DNA of 64,000 nucleotides from Mycocentrospora acerina (lineage: Eukaryota; Ascomycota; Dothideomycetes; Pleosporales): positions 497,189 to 561,188 of the forward strand of contig JAKUHH010000068.1 in NCBI GenBank assembly GCA_022701365.1, read 5' to 3'. The notes beneath the pieces were generated by a model. That model was not told the origin of the DNA, searched no databases, and was given only the letters and a program-made list of their open reading frames with translations. A program made the position numbers and the translations under genes. The stretch's first letter is position 1; every line of letters begins with the position of its first letter. Shown here piece by piece: positions 21,367 to 32,546 of this stretch.

Positions 21367-23540
21367 ATGGTTTCCTCTCGAGGCCCTCGTGCCTTCCTCA
21401 CGACGATATGTATGCTCGCTATAGCAGCACTCCCTGAGTCCTGTCTCGCCAACGACTACGTACAAAAGAACACCAGCAACACCCCGGGATATAAACTCCT
21501 GCCTGGAATATCATCAGTCCCAGCTCCAATCTCAGTTGCGCCTGACCAAGGGTTCGAGGGCATTGATGGAGCGTGGAACACCTTCAGTCTTCGCATTGGC
21601 TCAGCTCAGCATAACATCCGCGTATTTATATCGACTGCCTCACAACAAGTGTGGGCTATCAACCCTCAAGCATGTATCTCAAACCAGACAAACGAAGCCA
21701 CGGGAGCTACACAGGTGGATGTTTTGAATCTTGAATGCGAGAAGAGTCGCGGGTTTCTATTCAACACTACCGAGTCACAGACGTGGGAAGAGCAAGGCTT
21801 CTATCAACTGTGGTTGGGGAGAGACCTCGACCTCTATGGAAACGGATTGTATGGATTCGACTCGGTGGGCTTGGGATTGCCAGGGGAACTTGGACCTACC
21901 GTTCAGAACACAACCATCGCCACTTTGATTTCCTCAAACTTCTGGCTCGGTCACTTTGGTCTCCACCACAAGCCCACAAATTTTTCTTCATATGATGATG
22001 CCAAACCTAGTTACATGCAGAGTCTTTTTGAACAGATGTACATACCCAGCCTGTCGTTTGGCTATACAGCAGGCGCAAGGTATCGTATGTACTCCACATG
22101 GTCGGGGAAATGTGTTGTGCTTTACTAAAGAACACAGATGATGCTACGTTCCTTGGGAGCCTGACCCTTGGGGGATATGATGCTTCGCGATTCATTCCCA
22201 ATGACCTCTCTTTCGTACTTGCTCCTGATAATGAACGCGACTTGGTAGTCGGCCTTGCCAGTCTCACTGCAGTCACCAGCAACAGCACGTCAAATATCGT
22301 GCTCCTGAATGGAGACGATATCAATGTCTTCATTGATTCAACTGTTGCCGAGCTTTGGCTGCCAATTGAAATATGCGAAGCGTTCGAGACCGCTTTTGGC
22401 TTGACGTACGATGCAGCCACGGATCTGTATCTTGTAAATGATACACTTCATCAATCGTTGTTGGCGCAGAACCCAAGCTTCACGTTTACACTCGGTCAGA
22501 AATATAGTACTTGGGTCACCGTCAACGTAACCTTACCATATGCTGCGCTCGATCTGGAAGCCTCTCCGCCGTACAGAGGATTGCAGGAAAAAACAAGATA
22601 TTTTCCAATCAGGCGAGGAAAATCGGACCGGTGGACACTTGGTAGAGTGTTTTTACAGGAAGCTTACTTGGTCGTCGACTGGGAGCGCGAGAGGTTTTCT
22701 GTTTACGCCAATAATTGGACCCATGGCAGAGTACCTGAGCTGATTCCGATTGTTTCGTCTCGATACGGAGAGCAGTCGTACACCATTGACAAACAATCAC
22801 GTCTTTCCACTGGGGCAATCACTGGTATCGCGGTCGGAAGTGGCCTAGTATTTGTTCTGGTAGTTGCTTCTCTTGTCTGGTTCTTCTGGCGACGCAGTCA
22901 GAAGCGCCAACTTGCCGAAATCACTGCCAAGTTTGAAGCCGAGGCTGCCGTGTCTGCAGCTCTGAAAAAACAGACTTCGAGGAGTTCAGACGACCGCTCA
23001 AGAACGTCAAGCAGAGAGAAGCAGGGAGGACACAATGTGCTTTCTAAAGCCGAATTACCTGGAGATACGGTTCTACAACGTGGGCCTGGACTACATGCCA
23101 AGGAAAACAACTCTTCCATAGTCGTAGAAGCAGACAGTACAGAGCGCCAAATATTTGAATTGCCAGGAGACATTCCAGAGACTCTAGAAGCAGATGGCCG
23201 CCAGCTTACAGAAAAAGAGTCAATGGTGGTGCGAGAGAATAGATATAACGGAGTTGATCCTAGCAGAGTGGCGGGAATGTCATTAGCGACACAAGATCCG
23301 CCCCGAGTGGTTGTGCCGGTATCATCGTCAGATGTGGTGATGGTTAGCGGAAGACTACCTAATTCGTCACCTATCACACCGCGAACACCTCGGGATGGTG
23401 CGTCGTTAGAAGCTAGTAACGTGTCTTCTCTGCTTCCACCGTATCGTGGACGACATCCCGAGGCAGATGGCATGAATCTCTCTCCCATTTCGCCTCTGGA
23501 CAATCCTGCGGATCGGCGTCGGTTTTCGTACGAGTCATGA
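21367..23540 (+). CDS. Membrane-anchored pepsin-like (A1) protein with degenerate active site
   Basis: The exons are 21367-22084 and 22138-23540, with a 53-nt intron (donor GTATGT, branch CTAA), giving 706 residues. The start was chosen because it opens a signal peptide (AFLTTICMLAIAALPESCLA). The ectodomain has the two-lobed aspartic-protease pattern, including LTLGGYDASRF and many N-glycosylation sequons. The first catalytic DTG is replaced by STAS (FISTASQQVW), while the second lobe keeps Asp (FIDSTVAELWLP). A single transmembrane helix lies at about 464-490 with a basic RRSQKRQ stop. A disordered cytosolic tail of more than 200 residues follows. It is probably not a working protease; a cell-surface sensor or adhesion role is possible but unproven. 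Confidence 0.8.
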
Positions 23541-24493
23541 CGGCTGCAGGAATTGATCCTTTGGCGACATGCAGGCACGGCAGGCGTTTTGGTTTTCGGG
23601 TGGCATAATTAGCAAGGCTCATTTGGGATTGAGGCGGTAACAAGTACGGCGTTGATGGACAACGATACCTTTGACTACTGGATTGGAAAAACGGGGCGGA
23701 CTTGGCGGGAATCTTCTATGCTGCACTTGTCCATGGACATGTTTTGAGGCGGGTAATCCCATAGTCCCCCCTGAAGCACAAGCTAGGCTATACTTGACAC
23801 AGATTAGATTCTGGTTTTGATATGTATGCGCCCAGGCTGTTTTTGAGGCACGTCTGGTCAGCTAGAAACGAGCTGAGTGGTGCCAATGCGCCACGCCTGG
23901 CTTATGGATACTCATGCTGACTACGACAAACGCCAAAGACGCTGCACCGCGTCAAGTACATGCCCGTCTTCTTGAACTGCCGGAACGTTTGGTGTGCGAG
24001 TTGTGCAAGTAAACAGCACATCAAACGCAAGGGCCAGGGAGAGCGGTCTGTGAGGCATGCACTGCAGAAGTGCCCCTCCTGCTCGCCGCGCCTGGCGCAT
24101 GAACCCCACCTTTCACTCACGGAGGCCGCGAGGAGCAGAAACACGACCGCCTTTTCTGTGCCGTAACACTGCCAATCGTTACCTGTTGCTTGGATTGCTA
24201 CCTGTGCCATGCGGTGAAGAATCTGCGCCGCTCGTCATGCGCATCCGTCAGCCTGGTTTCGACAGCCGCCCAGCTGTCTGTCATCACGCTCCGGCTCGCC
24301 TAGAGGCAGCCTTATAGCACCCGAGCTGCCACCTCTGCTTGCGTGTCTTTCTCCTTCCCCAGTCGACTGCTGAAACACCCGCCGCCTCTCCCTTGCTTCC
24401 TTCGTCCCCTCTCCCTCCCTCCCTCCCTCCCTCCCGCCCGCGCAACACTGTCTCGACACTGCCGTCGCCCACCACCCCACCGCGCCACCCGCC
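23541..24493. other. Intergenic region upstream of mpkA
   Basis: This holds the 3' flank of the pepsin-like gene and the promoter/leader of mpkA. Short frames on both strands at 23902-24317 overlap and show no family features. The last 150 bases are strongly pyrimidine-rich. Confidence 0.5.
24408..24436 (+). repeat. (CCCT)n tract in the mpkA leader
   Basis: About six perfect CCCT units lie 58-86 bases before the mpkA ATG, in the expected 5' UTR or core promoter. Confidence 0.85.
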
Positions 24494-26132
24494 ATGTCTG
24501 ACCTCGCGAACCGCAAAGTGTTCAAGGTGTTCAACCAGGAATTCATAGTCGACGAGCGCTACAATGTGACCAAGGAGCTGGGCCAGGGCGCCTATGGCAT
24601 TGTCTGGTAGGACTCGAGCAGCGCCCGGCTGCACACAGGATGCTGATGGCGCGTGTGCACAGTGCAGCTACCAACAACCAGACAGGCGAGGGTGTGGCCA
24701 TCAAGAAGGTCACCAATGTCTTCAGCAAGAAGATTCTAGCCAAGCGCGCACTGCGTGAGATCAAGCTGCTGCAGCATTTTAGAGGCAAGCCGATGGCTCC
24801 CGCCCGCGTACGACATGCTAACCGCCGGCAGGACACCGCAATGTACGCCCGCCCTGTCGCCATGCGCGGCGCCTCCCCCCACCCTCGAGCTCGATGCTGA
24901 ACCCACGTGTGTGCAGATTACATGTCTCTACGACATGGACATTCCCCGTCCGGATAATTTCAATGAATGCTATCTCTATGAGGGTACGGCCCATCCCCGC
25001 TGTGTACTATACCACGATGCTGATGCAGCACAGAGCTCATGGAGTGCGACCTGGCAGCCATCATCCGCTCTGGTCAGCCGCTCACAGATGCCCACTTCCA
25101 GTCATTCATCTACCAGATCCTGTGCGGCCTGAAGTACATCCACTCAGCAAACGTTCTGCACCGTGATCTCAAGCCCGGTAACTTACTCGTCAATGCCGAC
25201 TGCGAGCTCAAGATTTGCGATTTTGGACTGGCCAGAGGCTTTTCTATGGACCCTGAAGAGAATGCAGGATACATGACCGAATATGTCGCTACCCGATGGT
25301 ACAGGGCTCCTGAGATCATGTTGAGCTTCCAGAGCTACACAAAAGCCAGTGAGTTTTGCCATTTTATTACTTGGTTGCCCACGTCCAGGCACAAAAGCCA
25401 TGGCTTTTGGACCCCTGGCTTGGTCAAACCAGGGTCTGTATCAAAAATAGTCTTCACTTGGTCATTCCCGCAGTTCGAGCTCAGATGCTAACTCAAGTAG
25501 TCGATGTATGGTCTGTAGGATGCATTCTTGCCGAATTGCTAGGTGGCAAGCCCTTTTTCAAGGGCCGCGACTACGTCGACCAATTAAACCAAATCTTGCA
25601 CTACCTAGGAACCCCGAGTGAGGAGACTCTCGCGCGTATCGGCTCGCCCCGTGCCCAGGACTACGTTCGCAACCTGCCCTACATGCAGAAGATTTCATTC
25701 CAATCGCTCTTCCGCAACGCAAACCCCGACGCGCTGGATCTCCTGGACCGTATGCTTGCCTTTGATCCCTCGCAGCGTATCTCCGTCGAAGAAGCTCTTG
25801 AGCACAGGTATCTGCACATTTGGCACGACGCATCTGACGAGCCGTCGTGCCCCACGACATTCGATTTCCAGTTTGAAGTCGTCGAGGAGATTCCAGACAT
25901 GAAGAAGATGATTCTCGCAGAAGTTCATCGATTCAGACAAATGGTCAGAGTGCAGCCTGGCGCTGGCGCGGGCGGCCAGGGACAGCAGCAAAACCAGCAG
26001 GTCCCGATACCAGACAGCTATGATCGTGGAGGTTACGAGGACCCTAGGCCACAGGAAGCGTTTAATCAGGGCGGGTGGCAAGGAAGCGATCTAGAGAGGG
26101 ATTTGCAGGGTCTGGATGGGCGTCTGAGATAG
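24494..26132 (+). CDS. mpkA: Cell-wall-integrity MAP kinase (Slt2/MpkA/Mgv1 type)
   Basis: This is the terminal MAP kinase of the Pkc1-Bck1-Mkk cascade controlling cell-wall integrity. The exons are 24494-24606, 24663-24784, 24832-24842, 24917-24983, 25034-25348 and 25501-26132, giving 419 residues, the usual length. It opens MSDLANRKVFKVFNQEF and has the glycine loop LGQGAYGIVC, VAIKK, HRDLKPGN (147-154), DFGLARG and the activation loop TEY with T186 and Y188. A Gln/Gly-rich C-terminal tail follows the common-docking region. The second intron (24785-24831) has a GC donor (G|GCAAGC), and the third exon is a microexon of 11 bases supplying the GHRN codons. These are the only choices found that keep the frame. 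AATAAA follows at 26280. Confidence 0.96.
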
Positions 26133-26596
26133 AGAGGTTGAGCAGCGAATAGCGACTTCTTGGATATAACATTTTCTTCTACAAATGTAATGAGGTTAAA
26201 CTAAGTTCTTTGTGGTTCTGTAGATGAGGAATGGATAGCATTGGAACATGATATTTAGGAAGCTGCAATAACAAGACAGAATAAACTGGAGTCTTCAATA
26301 CATGTACTTGGTTTGTTCACAAGATATAAGTGGCACATTGTTGCTTTATGGACCTGAATTACACGTTTTGTTGTGCTACAAGTTGGCTTACCAATCACTT
26401 ATCTTCTTCTCATTGATCATGTCATACCTATGCTATCTCTTTGTAAGCTTCTTTTTCAGTCCTCCACATGCTTTATAATTTAATCCTGTAGGTTGCATTA
26501 ATGGTTTAAGTCAATTGCTTTAAAGTACGGTTCACTGAGAAATTAACTTGAAAACATTGCTCTAAGCCACACTCCCTTCTTCAACAATCGCAAGTG
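26133..26596. other. AT-rich spacer between mpkA and the epimerase gene
   Basis: This is the 3' flank of mpkA and a short promoter. It includes AATAAA at 26280-26285, 148 nt after the mpkA stop. No further gene is visible. Confidence 0.5.
26280..26285 (+). terminator. Candidate polyadenylation signal of mpkA
   Basis: A canonical AATAAA hexamer sits in AT-rich sequence 148 nt downstream of the mpkA stop. Confidence 0.4.
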
Positions 26597-27675
26597 ATGG
26601 CCCCCAAGATCTTTCTGTAATATTCCTCCTCCTCCTCCTCTTCTTCTCTCCCAACACTAATATTGATAGCACTGGAGGTACAGGCTATATTGGCGGCTCC
26701 GTACTACACACCCTTGCAAAAGCCCACCCAGAATACTCCATCACTGTGCTGCTCCGCCGGGTCCCTCCATCCTTCACCTCCTGCTACCCCAACATCCAAA
26801 TCATCGAAGGTGACTACTCTAGCTCCTCGCTCATCTCCTCAGCGGCAGAGAACGCCGACATTGTCGTGCACAACGGCGACTCAGACCACGAAGCCAGCCT
26901 CAACGCCATCATCGAGGGACTTCTGCGGCGCTCTACCCCAGGATATCTCCTGCATCTGTCGGGCACAGGCATCGTATCTGACTGGGCCGAGGAAACGCAC
27001 CTGGGGAAGCTAAATCCCCAAATATGGTCCGATGTGTCCTCCCTGGGCGAGATTAAGTCCCTGCCCGACCACGCGCTGCACCGCAACACGGAGAAGATCC
27101 TGCACTCGACTGCTGCACAGCACCCATCCAAGATCAACATTGCAGTCATGTGTCCGCCTGATATCTACGGGCGCGGACACGGTCTAGCGAAGACGCACAG
27201 CGCGCTTATCCCCTTGTTTGTCAAGGAGTCGCTGGCCTTGGAAGGTGGGAGGGTGTTTTACCACAGCGAAGGGGAGAATACAAGAAGTTGGGTGCACATT
27301 GACGATTTGCTGCGCTTGTATCTTACTGTTGTTGAAGCTGCGGCAGCTGGGGGTAAGGATTTTGGCTGGAATGAGTCTGGGTACTACTTTGCGGCTACGC
27401 AGGAGCATTCTCATCGCGCGCTTGCTGTTGCGGCGGGGCAGATTCTGCACAAGCATGGGTTTATCGATCAGCCGGAGCCGGTGCAGATTGGGTTGGAGAG
27501 AATTGATGCTACGGCGAATTTTCCCGGGTTTCCTAGGCTGGGGAGATATATGTATGCAAGTAATTCGCGGACGAGGGCGGAGAGAGCGGGGGGGCTGTTT
27601 GGGTATAAGGGGGAGGGGGAGGGGTTGTTGGATGTGTTGGAGAGTGATATTCTGGATGCTGTGAAGGGATTGTGA
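26597..27675 (+). CDS. NAD(P)-dependent epimerase/NmrA-like Rossmann protein
   Basis: The exons are 26597-26616 and 26670-27675, with a 53-nt intron (CTC/CTT-rich, branch ACTAAT), giving 341 residues. The short first exon encodes MAPKIFL and splices into TGGTGYIGG, which completes the glycine-rich NAD(P)-binding loop GGTGYIG. This makes the start convincing. Later features are an extended-SDR-type strand (YLLHLSGTGIVSD), a P-loop-like IAVMCPPDIYGRG segment and the WVHIDDLLRLYL helix found in atypical extended SDRs. The usual YxxxK pair is not clear: HRNTEK appears where it would be. The substrate is unknown. It follows mpkA in the same direction, but the two are presumably separate transcripts. 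Confidence 0.85.
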
Positions 27676-28224
27676 GGGAGTTGTCTTTCATAGGACTTGA
27701 TGACTTTGGAATCGAGAGGTGAGTGGGTTATACGATTGAAGGTAGGGGGATGGGTTGGTGGTAACTACACTGGCAGGTATTTCACACCGCGGCTACAATT
27801 ATCTACATCTGTGAGAACAAAATAACAATAGAGCTGATTTTAACAATGAGGACAATCTGTATTTTCCTTCAGTCGTGTATTTGAATTGTATTTGACAAGT
27901 CCTAGCGAAGTGTGCAGACATGAACGTGGTAGACTTGGACGTTCTGCATTACAAGACAACAATAGTGTGCAAATCACGAGTCTTCAGGAAGCCTACTGAA
28001 TTCATAATAGACTAACGGAGGTCAACCATCATTGAATACTGAATTGTTGTAGAGCGGAGTGCGCAATTGAGTGGACACTGGATGGGCGTTTGACGACGCT
28101 AGACTAGCGCGGTCGGCGAATGCGTTCTCCACTCTTTTTTCTCGCAGTCCTGGAAAAGTTCGCGCGACGCAGTTCACGTCCACACACGTTCCTCACCACC
28201 AACCTCCCCACACCCACATTCAAA
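27676..28224. other. Intergenic region upstream of HAS1
   Basis: This is the 3' flank of the epimerase-like gene and the HAS1 promoter. No additional gene is seen. Confidence 0.5.
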
Positions 28225-30166
28225 ATGACGGCCGCAGAGATGGAGTCGAATAAGCGCAAGCGCAAACACAAGAGCAAGAAGGGCGAGGAGGCTGCACCTG
28301 TAAAGAAGGTCAGCAGCAGCAGCGCCGCCGCTGTCGCTGAGAAGCCCCGCAAGAAGGCGAAGAAGGAGCACACGCCCGAGCCTGAGGTTGAGGAAGTTGA
28401 GGAGGGCGCTGAGAGTGCCGATGAGGAGGTTGAGGAGCAGGTAGACGAGGAGGAGGAGGTTGAGGAGGTCGACGAGGCCGAGGAAGACGACGAGGAGTTG
28501 CTCAACCAGCAGCTCAAGCAGATCGCCGCAAAGCCCACTGGCGCAAACTCGGAGGAACTGCCCTCGGGCACCTCGATACCAAATGTCGAGGACCCGCAGT
28601 TGTTCTCGGAGCTGAACCTCTCTGAGCGCACAATGGAGGCCATCAAGACCATGGGCTTCGAGAGCATGACGGAGATTCAGCGCAAGACGATTCCCCCGCT
28701 TTTGAGGTACGATTGATGATCAGAAGAAGACTTGCAAGATACTAACAGGATACAGTGGAAAGGACGTCCTTGGAGCAGCCAAGACTGGTAGCGGAAAGAC
28801 ACTTGCATTCTTGATCCCCGCCATTGAGATGCTGTCCTCTATGCGATTTAAGCCGCGCAACGGCACCGGAGTCATTGTCGTGTCGCCTACGCGCGAACTT
28901 GCGCTTCAGATCTTTGGAGTTGCCCGCGAGCTTATGGAGAAGCATTCACAGACATTCGGCATTGTCATTGGTGGCGCAAACCGAAGAGCAGAGGCAGAGA
29001 AGCTTGTCAAGGGCGTGAACCTGCTCATTGCGACTCCCGGTCGTCTGCTGGATCACCTGCACAACACTCCAGGCTTCGTGTTCAAGAACCTCAAGAGCTT
29101 GATCATCGACGAGGCAGACCGTATTCTGGAAGTTGGTTTCGAGGACGAGATGAGGAGCATTATCAAGATCCTTCCCAATGACAGGCAGACAATGCTGTTC
29201 TCTGCGACACAAACCACAAAGGTCGAGGATTTGGCGCGTATCTCGCTCAAGCCTGGGCCGATGTACATCAACGTCGACTACCGCAAGGAGCACTCGACAG
29301 TCGAGGGATTAGAGCAGGGCTACGTTATCTGCGATTCAGACACGCGATTCAGGCTGCTATTCAGCTTCCTCAAGAAACACCAGAAGAAGAAGGTCATTGT
29401 CTTCTTCTCCAGCTGCAACTCGGTCAAGTTCTATGCTGAGTTACTCAACTACATCGACCTGCCTGTGTTGGAACTACACGGCAAGCTCAAACAGCAAGCC
29501 CGAACAAACCGCTTTTTCGAGTTCTGCAATGCGCAGTCTGGCACACTGATCTGTACGGATGTTGCGGCACGAGGTCTCGACATCCCGGAGGTGGACTGGG
29601 TGATCCAGTTCGACCCCCCTGATGACCCGCGCGACTACATTCACCGCGTTGGTCGAACAGCGCGAGGATCCGACGGCAAGGGCAGGAGTCTGATGTTCCT
29701 GCTGCCTTCTGAGATTGGCTTCTTGAAGCTCCTGAAGGAGGCCCGCGTCCCACTCGTCGAGTTTGAACTGCCGGCCAACAAGATTCTCAGTGAGTTTTTT
29801 TCCCTTCTTCTTCCATATCTACTTGCTCTGTGTTTCTTAAAAGGTTTATCGAAACTAACCCGGGAAACAGACATTCAATCGCAGCTCGAAGCGCTCATTT
29901 CCAAAAACTACTACCTCAACAAGTCGGCAAAGGACGGGTACAGGTCGTACCTCCAGGCGTACGCGTCGCACAGCCTGCGGTCCGTGTTTGACGTGCACAA
30001 GCTGGATCTCGTCAAGGTGGCCAAGAGCTTTGGGTTCTCGACACCACCGAGGATCGACATTAGCCTTGGAGCGAGCCTGGGACGCGATAAGAAGGTCGAG
30101 GGCCGCAGGCCGTACGGGAGTCAGCCGCAGCAGGGGAGACGGCCGATGAAGCCAAAGCGATTTTAG
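28225..30166 (+). CDS. HAS1: DEAD-box RNA helicase HAS1
   Basis: HAS1 is a nucleolar ATP-dependent RNA helicase needed for 40S and 60S precursor maturation and release of U14 snoRNA. The exons are 28225-28706, 28756-29789 and 29871-30166, giving 603 residues. A Lys-rich then Glu-rich N-terminal extension occupies about 115 residues. It is followed by the Q motif (about 145-155), motif I AAKTGSGKT (about 168), PTRELA, TPGRLLDH, DEAD (about 277), SAT (about 308), the helicase-C motifs ARGLDIP and HRVGRTARG (about 456), and the DUF4217-type C-terminus (KSAKDGYRSYLQAYASHSLRSVF). The end is basic and Gly/Arg/Lys-rich. The CDS and the order of domains match Has1 closely. Confidence 0.95.
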
Positions 30167-30293
30167 AGCGGTAGGGTAGAAGAAAGCAAGGAGAGTGATA
30201 ATGGAGGAGTTTTTTGGAGTAGGGGAAAAAGTCTGGCTGCCTGTCTGTCTGTGTGGGTTTGTGTATGTGTGTGTGTGTAAATGTTGGTTGTGA

Positions 30294-30299
30294 AATAAA
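30294..30299 (+). terminator. Candidate polyadenylation signal of HAS1
   Basis: An AATAAA hexamer lies 128 nt after the HAS1 stop, following a TG-rich stretch. Confidence 0.4.
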
Positions 30300-30668
30300 T
30301 GGATGGATAGAAATAGCATTCATTCAGCATTCAGCATTCAGTCTCAAACTTTGGTCTTTGATGTGTAGTCATTGGGGGGTTTTTTTTGGCATGGAAGATT
30401 GACCACCTTCTCCCAGGTGAGTGAGTGAGTGTTTTTCTCACGCCCTAGTTTATGACTTCACTCGAGCAATCTCGAAAAAAAAGAACCTACTTGGCTAGCG
30501 ACGGAGTATTTCTCCACACAGCGAACTGCTACTACTTCTACTACTACTAGGTACTGCTAGTAGGTGCTCACTAGGATGTTATACACGGAGGGTTTTTCTT
30601 TTCCCTCCCTTTTCTGCTTACTTGCTTGGTTGCTTATTTCGGAACTACCTCGCCGTCGTACCTTCAAC

Positions 30669-30985
30669 ACGGTACGATTCGATTTGATGCGATGCGATGC
30701 AATGCGGGGCCATGCAAACGCAACAGCATAAACCCTGTATGTCTGTCTGGCACGACAGATAGTTTAAAAAGAAAAAGAAAAGCCAAGTCGAGATAAATTT
30801 GGTTGAGCTGAGGTGAGACATGAACTTGCACAACTGAATCATGCCTACCTACCTATTCCATGCCGACTAGCCATGCGGGATATAGTTTCGACGACTACGA
30901 TGACAACGACGACGACGACAACGACGCAATGTGATGCGCTGTGATGTGATGCCATGCCATGCGCTGCGATGCGACGTGACGGGAA
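30669..30985. repeat. Degenerate GATGC/CATGC word cluster
   Basis: Two patches (30669-30715 and 30920-30985) are built from imperfect copies of TGATGCGATGC-like words, with a CGACGA run between them. They look like decayed short tandem repeats. Confidence 0.55.
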
Positions 30986-31181
30986 GGGTTGGGGGGGGCG
31001 GTTGAAACGCAGGGCAAGGCAAGGAAAAGCGCCGGATTAGGCATGTCGCTGAGCGATGCGTTGTCAAGTGCGAAAGTGTTTTCTAGCCAATGAGGAAGGT
31101 GGGCACGGGAAGTCTTTTTATTTTTTTAATTTTTATTAAATCGCGTTCTCAGAGTGTTGGCGAAGCGAGAGAGGGGACTGT

Positions 31182-31211
31182 GCAGGGCAGGGCAGGGCAG
31201 GGCAGGGCAGG
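31182..31211 (+). repeat. (GGGCA)n pentanucleotide array
   Basis: Six GCAGG units in tandem with no mismatch. Confidence 0.9.
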
Positions 31212-31732
31212 TCGCCCCGGTGATGCGAGGGGGGAGGTTGGTGCTGAAGCGCGGAGAATAATTAGTGAAGAGGAGCATGTAGGTACCGTGCTTTGGCTGG
31301 CCTGTGTGGGCGTTGGGCTTGGTGGATACGAAGCGCGGCGGCGGTGGTGGCGGTGAGGGCGGAGGGTGGAGGGCAGACGAGAGGCTAGAGGGTGGAAGGG
31401 AAACACGTGCGCGGGGATTAGATTGGGAGAAGAAAGGAAAAAGGCCTGGTGTGGTGTGGTGTGGTGCAAAGGCCAAGTGCTGGCTGTGGGCGAGGGATTG
31501 GCCCAGAGGAGAGCAGAGCATCGAGGACGTGGGCGAGGGCGTGGGCGTGGTGCTGGCTGGAGGACAGAGGGTGGGCGCTGGCTGAGGAACAGAGGGCGGG
31601 TGGCTGGGGGCGCGTGCTGCTGCCCAGGTACTGCCACCTAGGTACTGCCTGGCCGGGTTGCTGAGACGTGTTTGAGTGGGCGATGATGTGTACATGTGTC
31701 TCGGCCAGCTCTTGTCCTCGACGACTGCGTGG

Positions 31733-31862
31733 CCTGCCTTGACCTGCCCTATGCCTCGAGCTGCCTTGACCTGCCCTGCCCTGCCCAACCTGTCCTGCCC
31801 AACCTGTCCTGCCCAGCCTATCCTGTCCCGGCCTGCTCTGCCCTGACCTGTCCCGAGCTGCC
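31733..31862 (+). repeat. CCTGCC/CCTGTC array
   Basis: About 130 bases of imperfect CCTGCC, CCTGTC and CCTGACC units. The array is largely the reverse complement of the GGGCA array about 550 bases upstream. Confidence 0.8.
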
Positions 31863-32156
31863 GGACTGTCTCCTTGCAGTGGGCCTCGCCGTGCACGCCC
31901 GTCCCCCGCCAGTGCAGTGAGGTTGGGCAAGCTCTCTCCAGCAAGAGCACTAGCTGGGATCGTTGCTCGCCGCGGCTCTCCACCGTAGCAACGCAGCGAC
32001 CCACGGCGGCGCACAGTCTCAACATCACATCCCCCAGAGCAAGCCGGCGAGCGAGCACCCGAGCCATCGAGCGGCGAGCGTCATCACTCCTCGCGACGGC
32101 TTCTTTGGCGCGCGCTGCCCTCGCTACTGGCCCCCGCTGCGTGTGAGTCGCCCAAG

Positions 32157-32212
32157 CTCGTGCTGCCACTGCTGCCACTGCTGCCACCGCTGCCACTGCC
32201 GCTGCCCTGACA
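32157..32212 (+). repeat. CTGCCA hexamer tract
   Basis: Imperfect CTGCCA/CTGCCG tandem units in the leader region of the 32547 gene. Confidence 0.75.
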
Positions 32213-32546
32213 TGCCATTCTGACCAAGGCCCCCACAGTCGTGCAGCCCCGTCGCACCGCCTTTTCTACTCGCTGTCCAGGACACAACCACGCACGCCCC
32301 CTTCTCTCTCGCTCCTCCACGGCCATGTGCTAGCGAGAGTCGGCTGCCTGCTGCCCCTCTCCCAAAAAAAATTAACAGGCCTTGCGGGCGCGCAAACAAG
32401 ACGCTGCCGCGCAACACGGCCCGGCCCTCGCTGCCCCGTTCACCGCATATCTACGTTCGACACCAGTCCGCAGCCATTGCGAGGAACAGCAGCACCCATG
32501 TCGTCGTCGACCCACTCGGCCTTCTAGGATCTTTCGCGATTCTGCA

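Larger units (their letters stand above)
30167..32546. other. Long intergenic region, low complexity, with 5' UTR of the large gene
   Basis: There is no supportable gene here. Long frames on both strands between 31126 and 32400 are mutually overlapping and low-complexity, from GC-rich short repeats. It contains AATAAA at 30294, degenerate GATGC words (30669-30985), and the GGGCA and CCTGCC arrays listed separately. The last 200 bases are probably the 5' UTR or promoter of the 32547 gene. Confidence 0.5.

Noticed and set aside
31126..32196. A 356-codon minus-strand frame, with overlapping plus-strand frames
   Set aside because: The translations are low-complexity products of GGGCA/CCTGCC repeats. 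Several frames on both strands are open at once, which indicates composition rather than coding.
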